Positions 16,860-25,417 of a stretch of DNA of 64,000 bases are shown piece by piece. A program made the translations under genes and the position numbers. This stretch comes from Acidimicrobiaceae bacterium. Its GTDB lineage: Bacteria > Actinomycetota > Acidimicrobiia > Acidimicrobiales > Poriferisodalaceae. Under the pieces are notes generated by a model, which searched no databases, was not told the DNA's origin, and was given only the letters and a program-made list of their open reading frames with translations. Position 1 is the first letter of the stretch, and the number at the start of each line of letters is the position of its first letter. The stretch lies in contig JAPOPC010000077.1 in NCBI GenBank assembly GCA_026713105.1, positions 18,503 to 82,502 on the forward strand, in the 5' to 3' direction.

Positions 16860-19800
16860 GTGTTCGGTCGTAGCTACGAGAGTCGGATCGCCAGTGTGAT
16901 GGCTGCACGACGGCGGTGTCGACGGCGTCTCACAGCAGTGATGCTGGCGTCTGCACTCATGCTGAGTGTTTCCGCAGTGGTGCCGCCGGCCGGAGCGCAG
17001 GCCGGTGGGGAGGCTGACCCGCCGGTGCTTGTGGTGGCGTTGGAGTCGTCGTTGTCTGATGTGGGCACGGCGGCGTCGCTGGTGGCAGCGGGCAAGGGCG
17101 ACGCAGTGGTGTTCGCAGTCTCAGTTGACTCGCTGGGCGATGCGAGCGCCGATCTGGTCAGGGTGCAGATGCCTGAGCGGATCTACATCGTCGGCGGCAC
17201 GTCGGCTGTGGGCGCTGATGTCGAGCACCGGTTGCGGTCGCTGGCGCCGGGGGTGTCGATCACGCGGTTCGCGGGCTCGACCCGCGTCGAGACGGCTGCG
17301 CTGGCTGCGGACGAGGCGTTGGACGGTCGCAGCGCGTCGAAGATCATTGTTGCGAATGGCTGGTCGCTGCCAGACGTGGGCGCCGCGGCGGCAGCGGTCG
17401 CGGCTGGGGCGGCAGACGCCGTGCTTTACGCCGGACGGGACGTCTTGGGCGAGCCGACTCGTGACGCGCTCGGGGCCCAACGGCCGGCAACGGTGCTGAT
17501 TGCTGGCGGTCCGGCGGCGTTGTCTGCCGGGGTGGAGGCTGCGGCGGCCACGGCGGCAGGCGGGGCGACTACGTCGAGGCTGGCTGGGGCGACGCGTCTT
17601 GAGACTGCGGCGCGGGTTGCTCAAGAAGCGCTGCCTGATGGAGCGACGACGGTGGTGGTCGCCGATGGCTGGTCGCTGGCTGATGTCGGGGTGGCCGCGA
17701 CGCTCGCAGCGTCAATGCCCGACAGTGCTGTGCTGTATTCCGCGGATGGCGACGATCTGCCCGCCGCGCTCGATGCGGCTCTGCGCAGCTTGGCACCGGA
17801 TCGCATCGTCCTTGTCGATGCCCGCAGTGCTGCATCGCGGGGCGTGCTGAACGGGCTCGCCCGGCGCGGGACCTCGACGCGCATTTCTTCTACGGTCAAT
17901 GCGACGCGGGCCGCGCTGGGCGAAGACGTGGGAGAACGTGTCGAAGTCGAAGAAGCGGACCCTGCAGCCGCGATCGCCAACGCCGAGGCCTACATGGTCG
18001 AACTGGTCAACGAACTGCGTGAGAGCGTCGGCGTCCCTCCGCTGCACCCGAATGACCTCATCTCAAACGTGGCCCGCAACTGGTCCACCGTGATGCAGGA
18101 GCGGACCACGTTCGAGCACAACCCAAACTGGAGGTCCGAGTACCCGCCCGGCAACGTTTCCGGGGGCGAGAATATCTCAAGACTTACGTGGCCGACCATC
18201 CGCTATGGAAATGAGAACAATGCGTACGTTCCATGTCCAAACTGCATAACTCTGCGCACAGCAACTCAAGAGAGCTTCGACTCGCTCAAGGACAGTCCCG
18301 GCCACTACGCCAATATGGTCCATCCCAACTTCGGCCAGATCGGCGTGGGCATCGTGGCAGGTCCAAACAGCGTCTGGTTCACCCAGAACTTCGCCTGCTA
18401 CGCGACACGGCCGTTGCAGCCGGATGAGACTTGTCCCTCTGGTCCTGGGCCAACCAGTTCAGCGACCGAAATAGATGTCGACGATCTCAGCGTTGTCGCA
18501 GGTATCGAGGCGCCGTACTCGGTCAGCTCGATTCGCGACGGCGAATACGTGGCCATGGACTACAGCGTCGGCGTCAGCGGCGGTCTCTGCGCGATCCGCT
18601 CGGATAATTCCATCATGTGCTGGAGCGGTAATCCTTCATCGCGGTTGAAGGACGTCCCGAGCGGTGAGTTCATGGATATCTCGATCCTCGGTGAACGAGC
18701 GTGCGCGTTGCGCCTCGACGGCACGATCACGTGCTGGGGCGATTTCGCTGGCCCAGGCCTGCCGAACCCGCCGAGCGGTGCCCATCAATCGATTGCCGTC
18801 GCATCAAATTACGCGTGTGCTCTGCGAGAGGACCGAACGATCGCATGCTGGGGCATGGGCAAGGATTGGGAGCGTGCTGATGCGTCCGGAGTTCTCGATA
18901 CGCCCGCAGGCACCTATGCGGCCGTCAGCCCAGGTAACCGTCATGCCTGTGCGCTGAGGACCGATGGAGCGATTCGATGCTGGGGGGACGAACGATCGGG
19001 ACTCACGGACTCTCCAAGCGGTACGTTCACGGCCTTGGCTGCCGATGGCGGGGCGTGTGCGGTCCGAGCCGACGGGACTGCACATTGCTGGGATTCGACA
19101 TTCAGCGGGCAGCAGCAATTCGACTTCGGCGGCAACGGCAGCCAACCGATTGCGAGCATCGCAGGCGGCAACAGCACGGTATGCGCCTTGGACACGAATT
19201 CGCACTTGGCCTGCAAGCATGCGCAACTTGCCACTGTCGTCGGCAATGAGATCATCGTGGCGGATGGCTCGTCGTTCGACGTATCCGTGCCGAACGGGCC
19301 GTTCTCGTCCATCAGCGTCGGTTCTCGGTCGGGTTGCGGCCTGCGCCCTGACGGCGCGATCGCATGCTGGGGACGGGGCCACGACAACCTCCATGTGCCT
19401 CCTGGCAACTATCAGTCATTGTCGAACTCGTGCGGTCTACGAATCGACGGAACGATGGTCTGCTGGAAAGGCCTTCGAGCGCCAGACCTCCCGCTGAGTT
19501 TCTGGGGTCGGGGTGTCCGTTCCGGCGTCGCTGTGTTTCCAGGAGAATACGTGGCGATGAGTTCGGGGCCACCACCCGGTAGTTTCAACGGACATTTCGC
19601 CGTCTGCGGCGTCACAACAGACGCAGCGCTCAACTGCTTCGGAGCTGACCTGGTGACAGGCTGGGTCAGCCGACAACCTCAACGAATCGAGGGCAGCTAC
19701 GAATCTGTGGTTGTTGGGCACGGTGCCGCATGTGCGCTGAGAACCGACTCGACGATCAGTTGCTGGGGCGAAGAAAGTGCACGCCAATTCGGAATGCTCG

Positions 19801-20360
19801 ACGCCCCCTCGGGCACGTTCACCCAGATCAGCGCCGGTTTCCTGCATTTCTGCGCCATCCGAAGCAATCAGTCCGTGACGTGCTGGGGCCACAACGGAGC
19901 GGACCAGCTCGATGCTCCAGGCGGGAGATTCACGTCGATCAGCAGCGGCGGAGATCTGACGTTCGGCGTTCGCCCCGACGGCTCAGCAGTCAGCTGGGGC
20001 GACCACAATTGGGGTGGCGGGTGGACCAACTGGACCGGATTCAGCCCCGAGCAGCGCTTCGCTTTGATCAGCTTGGGCCCACAAGGCGGCTGCTACGTCG
20101 GACCCGCAGGATCTACTGGCTGCTTCGGACCGGCCGGTTCCGGGATGAGGCCGCCCCATCTGTCTCAGCTTGGCCTCGACGAATCGGGCAAGTTCCTCGA
20201 ATGGACCTCCATAGATTTCAACTCACGCTGCGGCATACGCAGCGACGACGGAGTCACCTGCTGGCCCGAACTGCCAGACGGCGTCACCTGGCACACCGCC
20301 GAGACCATGATCTGGACCTACGGCGACGACCTGCCCGGGCCCCATCAGTGGGCATGGTGA
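16860..20360 (+). CDS. secreted CWB2-CAP-RCC1 protein with fourteen RCC1-like repeats
   Basis: The roughly 1166-residue protein has a signal peptide (MLASALMLSVSAVVPPAGAQA), three CWB2 repeats (about 45-345; YIVGGTSAVGADVEHRL, VLIAGGPAALSAGVEAA), a CAP/SCP domain (about 375-515) with the usual His (FEHNP), Glu (GGENIS) and GHYANMVHPNFGQIGVGI blocks, and fourteen RCC1-like repeats (about 560-1166). Repeat 12 lacks both Cys, and some Trp positions have changed. CAP domains bind lipids or cleave peptides. The GTG at 16860 has GGGGG seven bases upstream; GTG 16842 and ATG 16899 are alternatives. Confidence 0.8.
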   Translation: MFGRSYESRIASVMAARRRCRRRLTAVMLASALMLSVSAVVPPAGAQAGGEADPPVLVVALESSLSDVGTAASLVAAGKGDAVVFAVSVDSLGDASADLVRVQMPERIYIVGGTSAVGADVEHRLRSLAPGVSITRFAGSTRVETAALAADEALDGRSASKIIVANGWSLPDVGAAAAAVAAGAADAVLYAGRDVLGEPTRDALGAQRPATVLIAGGPAALSAGVEAAAATAAGGATTSRLAGATRLETAARVAQEALPDGATTVVVADGWSLADVGVAATLAASMPDSAVLYSADGDDLPAALDAALRSLAPDRIVLVDARSAASRGVLNGLARRGTSTRISSTVNATRAALGEDVGERVEVEEADPAAAIANAEAYMVELVNELRESVGVPPLHPNDLISNVARNWSTVMQERTTFEHNPNWRSEYPPGNVSGGENISRLTWPTIRYGNENNAYVPCPNCITLRTATQESFDSLKDSPGHYANMVHPNFGQIGVGIVAGPNSVWFTQNFACYATRPLQPDETCPSGPGPTSSATEIDVDDLSVVAGIEAPYSVSSIRDGEYVAMDYSVGVSGGLCAIRSDNSIMCWSGNPSSRLKDVPSGEFMDISILGERACALRLDGTITCWGDFAGPGLPNPPSGAHQSIAVASNYACALREDRTIACWGMGKDWERADASGVLDTPAGTYAAVSPGNRHACALRTDGAIRCWGDERSGLTDSPSGTFTALAADGGACAVRADGTAHCWDSTFSGQQQFDFGGNGSQPIASIAGGNSTVCALDTNSHLACKHAQLATVVGNEIIVADGSSFDVSVPNGPFSSISVGSRSGCGLRPDGAIACWGRGHDNLHVPPGNYQSLSNSCGLRIDGTMVCWKGLRAPDLPLSFWGRGVRSGVAVFPGEYVAMSSGPPPGSFNGHFAVCGVTTDAALNCFGADLVTGWVSRQPQRIEGSYESVVVGHGAACALRTDSTISCWGEESARQFGMLDAPSGTFTQISAGFLHFCAIRSNQSVTCWGHNGADQLDAPGGRFTSISSGGDLTFGVRPDGSAVSWGDHNWGGGWTNWTGFSPEQRFALISLGPQGGCYVGPAGSTGCFGPAGSGMRPPHLSQLGLDESGKFLEWTSIDFNSRCGIRSDDGVTCWPELPDGVTWHTAETMIWTYGDDLPGPHQWAW

Positions 20361-20406
20361 GGCCGTGCGCAACTCGGCGCGCGTGATCCTCGCGTGGTGG
20401 GATGAT

Positions 20407-20895
20407 TCAGATGACTGGGGCGGGTTCGCGGCTGGGTAACCACTGTTCGAGCGGGGCGGCTTCGCTGACGATTTGCAGGCCGAGGGCGGCCAGGGCTCGT
20501 TCGACCTCATCGGGCTTGGCGGGGCGGTAGATGTCGGTGAGTCGCCTGGCGTGCGACGGGCGCATGCCGATGCGACGCGCCACTTCAGTTGGCGTGATTC
20601 CCTCGGCTCGCATGGCCTCATAGAGGGCGAGCTGTGCTGCGACCGGCGCCGACACTGCGACGAGCACCTGGCCAGGCCCGGGATCGCTTGGCTCCGGCAG
20701 GGGCTCATTGCTGTCGATGCTGAAGCTCAGCGCCGTCTCGAGGCAGTCCCGCAGGTGACTGTTCACTTCCTGAACCGACCAACCGCCGGTGATGGCAGGT
20801 GGCACATCAGGAAAAGACGCGACATACGCCTCGCGACCCGTGGTCTCGGCCTCCTCGCCGTCCAGCGCTACCTCACATGGATAGGAGCACCTCAT
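20407..20895 (-). CDS. hicB: HicB-family antitoxin 1
   Basis: The 162-residue product has the HicB-type N-terminal fold (YVASFPDVPPAITGGWSVQEVNSHLRDCLETAL) and a C-terminal helix-turn-helix (GITPTEVARRIGMRPSHARRLTDIYRPAKPDEVERALAALGL). HicB neutralises HicA RNase toxins and represses the operon. Its hicA, just upstream on the same strand, survives only as a 23-codon tail. A paralog with the same ending lies at 23948. The spacing, with the hicA stop three bases before this ATG, is kept in both copies. Confidence 0.8.
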   Translation of the reverse strand: MRCSYPCEVALDGEEAETTGREAYVASFPDVPPAITGGWSVQEVNSHLRDCLETALSFSIDSNEPLPEPSDPGPGQVLVAVSAPVAAQLALYEAMRAEGITPTEVARRIGMRPSHARRLTDIYRPAKPDEVERALAALGLQIVSEAAPLEQWLPSREPAPVI

Positions 20896-20898
20896 TGA

Positions 20899-20970
20899 TC
20901 AGAATTCCGCCTTGTCGATGTCAAGCTGCCGGAGCATCGCCCGCAGCTCGCCGGGCCGCAGCGACCACGC
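20899..20970 (-). pseudogene. hicA toxin C-terminal remnant 1
   Basis: The last 23 codons of a HicA-like frame remain, reading SLRPGELRAMLRQLDIDKAEF then stop; HicA toxins end with a similar (P-G-T-L-R-x-I-L-x-Q) helix. The catalytic His and the double-stranded-RNA-binding-like core are gone. The frame runs directly out of the decayed ATPase gene upstream, which marks the deletion junction. Confidence 0.5.
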
Positions 20971-21497
20971 TCATGCTGTCAGGAGCGACGCAGGGATAAC
21001 TGCTATCCCGTCCTTCCTGCGGTAGGCACCGGGACCTGTGTTGATCACAGCCGCGTCAATGAGGTCGGGACCGATCTTGTCGGCAAGCCAATGGAGGTGG
21101 CGCACATCATCCGAATGGACTGTGTCTGACAGTTTCACTTCCAACGCCACGACGGCTCCATCAGAGCGCTCCCAGCAGAGTCTCGTTTCTCGGGACGTGG
21201 CCCCAACCGGCATCCGTGCCGTTGATGAGCGCGTCAACGCCGACGCCGAGCAACCTCGCTGCGAGGGCCGGATCCGCGAGCTGATGAACGGGCGCGACAG
21301 CAAGTTGCCGCAGGTGGTTTCTCGACGGTAACCAAGCAGGCACCTCTTCGATTGTCGAGTCGGTGGACGGTGTCGGCCCGACGGAGAGCCGTCGCAGTCT
21401 TGCCGACCCCCCTGGCACCTTCGATCGAGATTGCGGGGCACGAGGCCAGAAGGATGTCGAGTTCCTTGTCGACAATTCTCGGGAAGTACGCGGCCAT
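20971..21497 (-). pseudogene. decayed DUF4143/AAA_14 ATPase
   Basis: Fragments of a DUF4143 ATPase lie in two frames. The N-terminus MAAYFPRIVDKELDILL with Walker A GARGVGKT is followed by a large deletion. A middle part (HQLADPALAARLLGVGVDALI) is in another frame. The C-terminal nuclease-like part (VVALEVKLSDTVHSDDVRHL, then DGIAVIPASLLTA) is back in the first frame. The total is about 170 codons against the 428 of the intact relative at 21685. At least two frameshifts and one internal deletion are needed to explain it. Confidence 0.7.
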
Positions 21498-21617
21498 GCG
21501 ACGCCACCACCTCGCTGCCAGAGCCTGAGCTACCGTTTCAACAATCTCTACGCTACTGTTTGAGCAGCCGCTATCAGGGTTGTCGACGCTCGCTCATCAG
21601 TTCGAGGCAGCATGTCG

Positions 21618-21652
21618 GCACTCGCTCAGAGAGCCGGGGCGGGATCGCGGCT
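21618..21652 (-). repeat. stub of a hicB 3' end
   Basis: About 35 bp match the 3' end of the hicB copy at 23940-23976 with two or three differences. On the minus strand it encodes SRDPAPAL-stop, like the HDPAPAR-stop of that gene. The similarity ends abruptly upstream, and the DUF4143 ATPase gene begins about 30 bp further on. The remaining bases 21498-21617 show nothing recognisable. Confidence 0.6.
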
Positions 21653-21684
21653 GGCTGCCCTTGCCGCGGTTGGGCTGGTTTGGT

Positions 21685-22971
21685 TCAGGGGGCGAGTTGG
21701 TCGATGGGCACTATGGCGATGCCGTCGCTGGTCTCGTATGCATGTCCGGAGGCGGTGATCACCATGAGCCGTCGCGGCGTGCCGACGCGTTCGGCGTCGA
21801 CGTTGTCGCGCAGCCAACGCAGCGATCGGACGCCCTGCTCGATGAGCAGTGGGCCGCCGAGCTTGATCTCCGCAGCCGCCCAGTCCCGGTGGCCGCGGGT
21901 GATGACGGCGTCGATTTCATGCCCGGCACTGTCTTGGAAGTACCGAACTTCTGCCCTGCATGCCTGCGCGTAGACACGCAGATCGCGGATTGCGAGCGAC
22001 TCGAAGAGCAGCCCGAGCGTCTCGAGGTCGCCGAGCAGCCCGGGCGGGGTGGCTCCGACCGCTGCGGCGGCCAATGACGGATCGACAAAATAGCGCTTGG
22101 GCTTCACTCGTAGCGTTGCCTTGCTGCGCAGATGCGTCGACCACGCAGCGAGCGGTTCGACGACGAATGCCTCGGCGAGCCGGCTGATGTAGCGCCGGAC
22201 TGTGTCGCGGCTCGTGGCGCCGCCCGCACCGGCCGTATCTTCGATCAGCGTCTTGACCGATGCGGCGGTCGCCTCGTTGCGCGCGAGCGACGACAGCAGC
22301 GCGCGCATCTTGGCGGGGTCGTGGGCTGGCGGGTCCCCGGTGGCCAGATCGATCCGGGCGATGTCGGCGAGGTAGTCGCGCAGGCGTTCGAGCGCGTCGA
22401 GCGGGCTGAGCCCGATGAGGTCGGGCAGACCACCGCGGCAGATCAGATCGGCGGCACGTCCGATGCCGGAGTCGCGCCCGTCGGCAGCGCTGGCGGCGCA
22501 AGGCTGCCCATCGAGCAGCTCGCGCAGCGAGATGGCACCCGTCGAGTCGCCGGATTCGAACAGCGACATGGGCCGCATGCGCAAGCGGGAAACCCGCCCT
22601 GCGCCGCTGTGGTCGGTGAGGTTGTGGGTCGGCCTCACCGAACCGGTGAGGATGAACTGCCCATGCAAGGCCCGGTCGTCGCAGGCGTGCCGCATCGCGT
22701 TCCACAGGCCGCTCGCCAAGTGCCACTCGTCGAGCAGTCGCGGCGTTGGACCCGCTAGGAACGAGGCTGGCTCGATCGCCAGCCGCAGTCGGGTGGAGTC
22801 GAGTTCGTCGAAGCGGATCTCGCTGGCCGAGAAACGCCGGCCGGTCCAGGTCTTGCCGCACGCGCGTGCACCTTCCACCACCACTGCTGGCGCGATCCGG
22901 AGCAGGCGCTCCATCTGGGCATCGACCACTCGGGGCAAGTAGCCCGCAGGCGCGAGCGATCCCGGTGCCAT
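21685..22971 (-). CDS. DUF4143 family ATPase (AAA_14)
   Basis: The 428-residue product has the family layout: YLPRVVDAQMERLL N-terminus, Walker A EGARACGKT, Walker-B-like RLLDEWH, sensor ILTGSV, and the C-terminal DUF4143 part with its nuclease-like core (VRYFQDSAGHEIDAVI, then AAEIKLGG). These proteins are common in mobile or defence-like settings, but their role is unproven. I chose ATG 22971 because a -10-like TATATT sits seven bases upstream, which suggests a leaderless transcript. A decayed relative lies immediately downstream at 20971. Confidence 0.85.
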   Translation of the reverse strand: MAPGSLAPAGYLPRVVDAQMERLLRIAPAVVVEGARACGKTWTGRRFSASEIRFDELDSTRLRLAIEPASFLAGPTPRLLDEWHLASGLWNAMRHACDDRALHGQFILTGSVRPTHNLTDHSGAGRVSRLRMRPMSLFESGDSTGAISLRELLDGQPCAASAADGRDSGIGRAADLICRGGLPDLIGLSPLDALERLRDYLADIARIDLATGDPPAHDPAKMRALLSSLARNEATAASVKTLIEDTAGAGGATSRDTVRRYISRLAEAFVVEPLAAWSTHLRSKATLRVKPKRYFVDPSLAAAAVGATPPGLLGDLETLGLLFESLAIRDLRVYAQACRAEVRYFQDSAGHEIDAVITRGHRDWAAAEIKLGGPLLIEQGVRSLRWLRDNVDAERVGTPRRLMVITASGHAYETSDGIAIVPIDQLAP

Positions 22972-22978
22972 CAGGCAA

Positions 22979-22984
22979 AATATA
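22979..22984 (-). promoter_or_regulatory. -10-like TATATT for leaderless DUF4143 ATPase transcript
   Basis: On the minus strand TATATT is followed by seven bases and then the ATG, the usual spacing for a leaderless mRNA in Actinobacteria. The same AT-rich patch contains a TATAG/CTATA inverted repeat. A TTGTCA lies 21 bases upstream, longer than ideal for a -35 element. Confidence 0.4.
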
Positions 22985-23060
22985 GCATCTCTATAGTGCA
23001 AAAAATGACAATGGAACTATGCAAGAAATGGGAGCGCTTCGCGCTTGCGCGTGGGGTGAT

Positions 23061-23175
23061 TCAGAGGGCTGGCGCGGGATCGGCGCTGATCGGCCATGAT
23101 GTTCGCCGCCGCGCCGACCGAGCGCAGCGGATGGAGGCTTCAGGTGAGAATCGGCTCGACGTGTGCGCGCTTGGT
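23061..23175. pseudogene. hicB 3' stub joined to a fragment of an oxidoreductase 5' region
   Basis: Bases 23061-23086 read on the minus strand as ADPAPAL-stop, like a hicB end. Bases 23087-23113 are identical to 24494-24520, the leader of the oxidoreductase gene at 24552. The similarity goes on weakly through a matching start (GTG-AGA-ATC-GGC at 23144 against ATG-AGA-TTC-GGC). It looks like a copy of the hicAB-oxidoreductase junction that has lost nearly all of hicAB and most of the oxidoreductase. The rest of 22985-23268 is unassigned. Confidence 0.55.
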
Positions 23176-23268
23176 GGGCGACGACATCGGTCACACAGAA
23201 CGCTTGGCCAGCCGGCCGCGACGCGGAGCACTGCGTTGAGCGCCGCGCGTGCCCCGAAGTCCGAGGAA

Positions 23269-23862
23269 ATGCCGCTCTACGAGCTGCTCATCACCCTTGA
23301 CGGTGCTCATGTGCAGATCGACCGTCGTGTGTTGGTGCCCGGGCAGGCCACGCTGGCGGATCTCCATGTCGTTATTCAGCTCGCGATGGGCTGGCAGGAC
23401 TGCCACCTGCATGCCTTCACAGATCGCAACGGGACCACCTACGGCGATAGCACCATGAGCGAGTTGGACTTCGCCGAACAGTCGAAGTTCCGTGTGTCGG
23501 AGGTTCTTGCGGAACCAGGCGACGAGATCGAGTACGAATACGACTTCGGCGACTCATGGCACCACCGAGTCGAGCTGGTGCAGATCCGGCCCGACGAAGG
23601 ACAGGGAATCAGGGGCCTCGCCTGCATCGGCGGTCACGGGATGTGCCCGCCCGAGGACTGCGGCGGCATCTGGAGCTACGCCGAGCTGTGCGACTCGCTG
23701 GCTGATCCACGCCATCGCGACCACGAGGAGATGGTCGAGTGGATGGGCGGCATCGACGAGCAGCCGTTCGACCCGAGCCTCTTCGACCCATCCGCCTTTG
23801 ACCTCGAAGCCGCCAACACCGCAGTTCGGACGCTGCTCGGACAATCTCGGCCCGATTCGTAG
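23269..23862 (+). CDS. plasmid pRiA4b ORF-3 family protein
   Basis: The 197-residue product matches the pRiA4b ORF-3 family: RRVLVPGQATLADLHVVIQ, MGWQDCHLHAF, then YEYDFGDSWHHRVEL and the GPPEDCGG-type block (CPPEDCGGIWSYAEL). These proteins are often passengers of plasmids and insertion elements; their function is unknown. ATG 23269 has GAGG very close upstream; a TTG 33 bases earlier is an alternative. It lies between two decayed cassettes, which fits a mobile origin. Confidence 0.85.
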   Translation: MPLYELLITLDGAHVQIDRRVLVPGQATLADLHVVIQLAMGWQDCHLHAFTDRNGTTYGDSTMSELDFAEQSKFRVSEVLAEPGDEIEYEYDFGDSWHHRVELVQIRPDEGQGIRGLACIGGHGMCPPEDCGGIWSYAELCDSLADPRHRDHEEMVEWMGGIDEQPFDPSLFDPSAFDLEAANTAVRTLLGQSRPDS

Positions 23863-23947
23863 CCCGCCGGAATCCAGGCATCGGGACGGCCGTCTGGCGC
23901 GCCACGCGGCGGGCTGAGAGCGAGTGGTCCCTGTGCGTTGCACTCGC

Positions 23948-24436
23948 TCAGCGAGCCGGGGCGGGATCGTGGCTTGGCGTCCACTGCTCCAGCGGGGTGG
24001 CTTCACTGACCATCTGCAGGCCGAGGGCGGCGAGTGCCCGTTCAACCTCGTCGGGTTTGGCGGGCCGGTAGATGTCAGTGAGCCGTTTGGCGTGCGAAGG
24101 GCGCAGTCCGATGCGGCGCGCTAGCTCCGCAGCGGTTACACCGTTCGCGAGCATGGCTTCATGGAGTGCGAACTGGCCGGCGACCGCTGGCGACACAGCG
24201 ACCAGAACCTGATCTGGTTCGGGATCACTCGGTTCAGGGAGATCTTCGCCGTCGCGCAGGTACCCGCCCAATGCGACCTCAAGGCAATCTTGCAGCCGGT
24301 CACTCACTTCCTGCACGGTGTCCCCGCAGGTATGGGCACCATGTACATCGGGAAATGAGGCGTTGTAGCCCTCCTGCCCCGTGTCGCGCAAGTGCTCTTC
24401 GTCGAGTTCAACAGCGCAGGGAAAGACGTATCGCAT
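23948..24436 (-). CDS. hicB: HicB-family antitoxin 2
   Basis: This 162-residue product is a close paralog of the one at 20407. It has the same N-terminal HicB fold (YNASFPDVHGAHTCGDTVQEVSDRL) and nearly the same helix-turn-helix (RRIGLRPSHAKRLTDIYRPAKPDEVERALAALGLQ). It too lacks an intact hicA; only a tail precedes it. It should bind DNA, but without a toxin its role is open: silencing a toxin elsewhere, or a free regulator of the adjacent genes. Confidence 0.8.
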   Translation of the reverse strand: MRYVFPCAVELDEEHLRDTGQEGYNASFPDVHGAHTCGDTVQEVSDRLQDCLEVALGGYLRDGEDLPEPSDPEPDQVLVAVSPAVAGQFALHEAMLANGVTAAELARRIGLRPSHAKRLTDIYRPAKPDEVERALAALGLQMVSEATPLEQWTPSHDPAPAR

Positions 24437-24439
24437 TGC

Positions 24440-24487
24440 TCAGAAATCTCCCTGCGGGATCTTATTGATTTTCTGAATGGGCACCCT
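24440..24487 (-). pseudogene. hicA-like C-terminal remnant 2
   Basis: About 15 codons, TRVPIQKINKIPQGDF then stop, precede hicB copy 2 with the stop three bases before its ATG, as at copy 1. The text resembles the (V-P-x-H-x-x-x-x-I-P-x-G) strand of HicA toxins. Upstream the sequence becomes the oxidoreductase leader, so the toxin body is missing. The assignment rests mostly on position. Confidence 0.35.
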
Positions 24488-24551
24488 GGTTGTTGATCGG
24501 CCATGATGTTCGCCGCCGCGACGTCCGAGCGCGGCGGACAGGGGTTCCCAG

Positions 24552-25403
24552 ATGAGATTCGGCTTGATCTCCGCGAACTTGATGGGCAACGTCGACGGCG
24601 CTGCCGCGCTTGAGACTGCTCAGACCGCTGAGGAGGTCGGCTTCGACTCGCTGTGGGCGATCGAACACGTGGTGGTGCCGAAGTCGTACAGCTCGACCTA
24701 TCCCTACGACGACGGCGGCCGCCTGTTCAAAGGCGCAAGCCAGATCGACCACTCCGACCCGCTCATCTGGCTGGCGTACGCCGCCGCGGTGACGTCGCGC
24801 ATCCGGCTGGCGACGGGCATTCTCATACTGCCGCAGCGCAATCCGCTGATTCTGGCGAAGGAGATCGCGTCGCTGGACCGCCTGTGCGGCGGCCGTTTCG
24901 ATTTCGGCATCGGCGTGGGATGGCTGCGCGAGGAATTCGACGCGCTCGGCGTGCCATTCGAGCGCCGGGGTGCCCGCACCGACGAGTACATCGCCGCGCT
25001 GCGGGTGCTGTGGACGGAGGAGGAGGCTGAATTCCACGGCGAGTTCGTGGACTTCGATCCGGTCTACTCACAGCCCAAGCCGATCCAGCAGCCGGTGCCG
25101 ATCCTGGTCGGCGGTCACAGCGACCGGGCTGCGCGGCGCGCCGGCGAGCTCGGCGACGTGTTCTTCCCGGCCGAACGGCCGGCCGAGGTGCTGGCGAGTT
25201 TGTTTGCAACGGCGCGCCGGTATGCCGAGTCTGCGGGACGAGACCCCGATGCGGTGGAGATGTGGACGACCGGCGGGACCGACCGGGCGCACCTTGACCA
25301 GCTGGTCGAACTCGGCGTCAGCCAGGTGATGGTGCCGGGACGGCGGCCGCCCCAGCTCGGCGAGACCTACGGGCAGATCCTTGCCGACTACGCGGATGCC
25401 TAA
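24552..25403 (+). CDS. LLM-class F420-dependent oxidoreductase (TIGR03619-like)
   Basis: The 283-residue TIM-barrel protein starts MRFGLISANLMG, has EEVGFDSLWAIEHVVVP, the IRLATGILILPQRNP strand and LDRLCGGRFDFGIGVGWLREEF, and ends with GVSQVMVPGR. This is the short F420-type luciferase-like subgroup common in Actinobacteria. ATG 24552 follows AGGGG. The carboxyltransferase gene starts 15 bp after its stop, so the two probably form an operon. A fragment of its own 5' region is duplicated at 23087. Confidence 0.85.
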   Translation: MRFGLISANLMGNVDGAAALETAQTAEEVGFDSLWAIEHVVVPKSYSSTYPYDDGGRLFKGASQIDHSDPLIWLAYAAAVTSRIRLATGILILPQRNPLILAKEIASLDRLCGGRFDFGIGVGWLREEFDALGVPFERRGARTDEYIAALRVLWTEEEAEFHGEFVDFDPVYSQPKPIQQPVPILVGGHSDRAARRAGELGDVFFPAERPAEVLASLFATARRYAESAGRDPDAVEMWTTGGTDRAHLDQLVELGVSQVMVPGRRPPQLGETYGQILADYADA

Positions 25404-25417
25404 CAAGGAGACGAGCG

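Noticed and set aside
23269..23862. Calling an insertion sequence around the pRiA4b ORF-3 gene
   Set aside because: No transposase, terminal inverted repeats or target duplication could be found; only the passenger-type gene is present.
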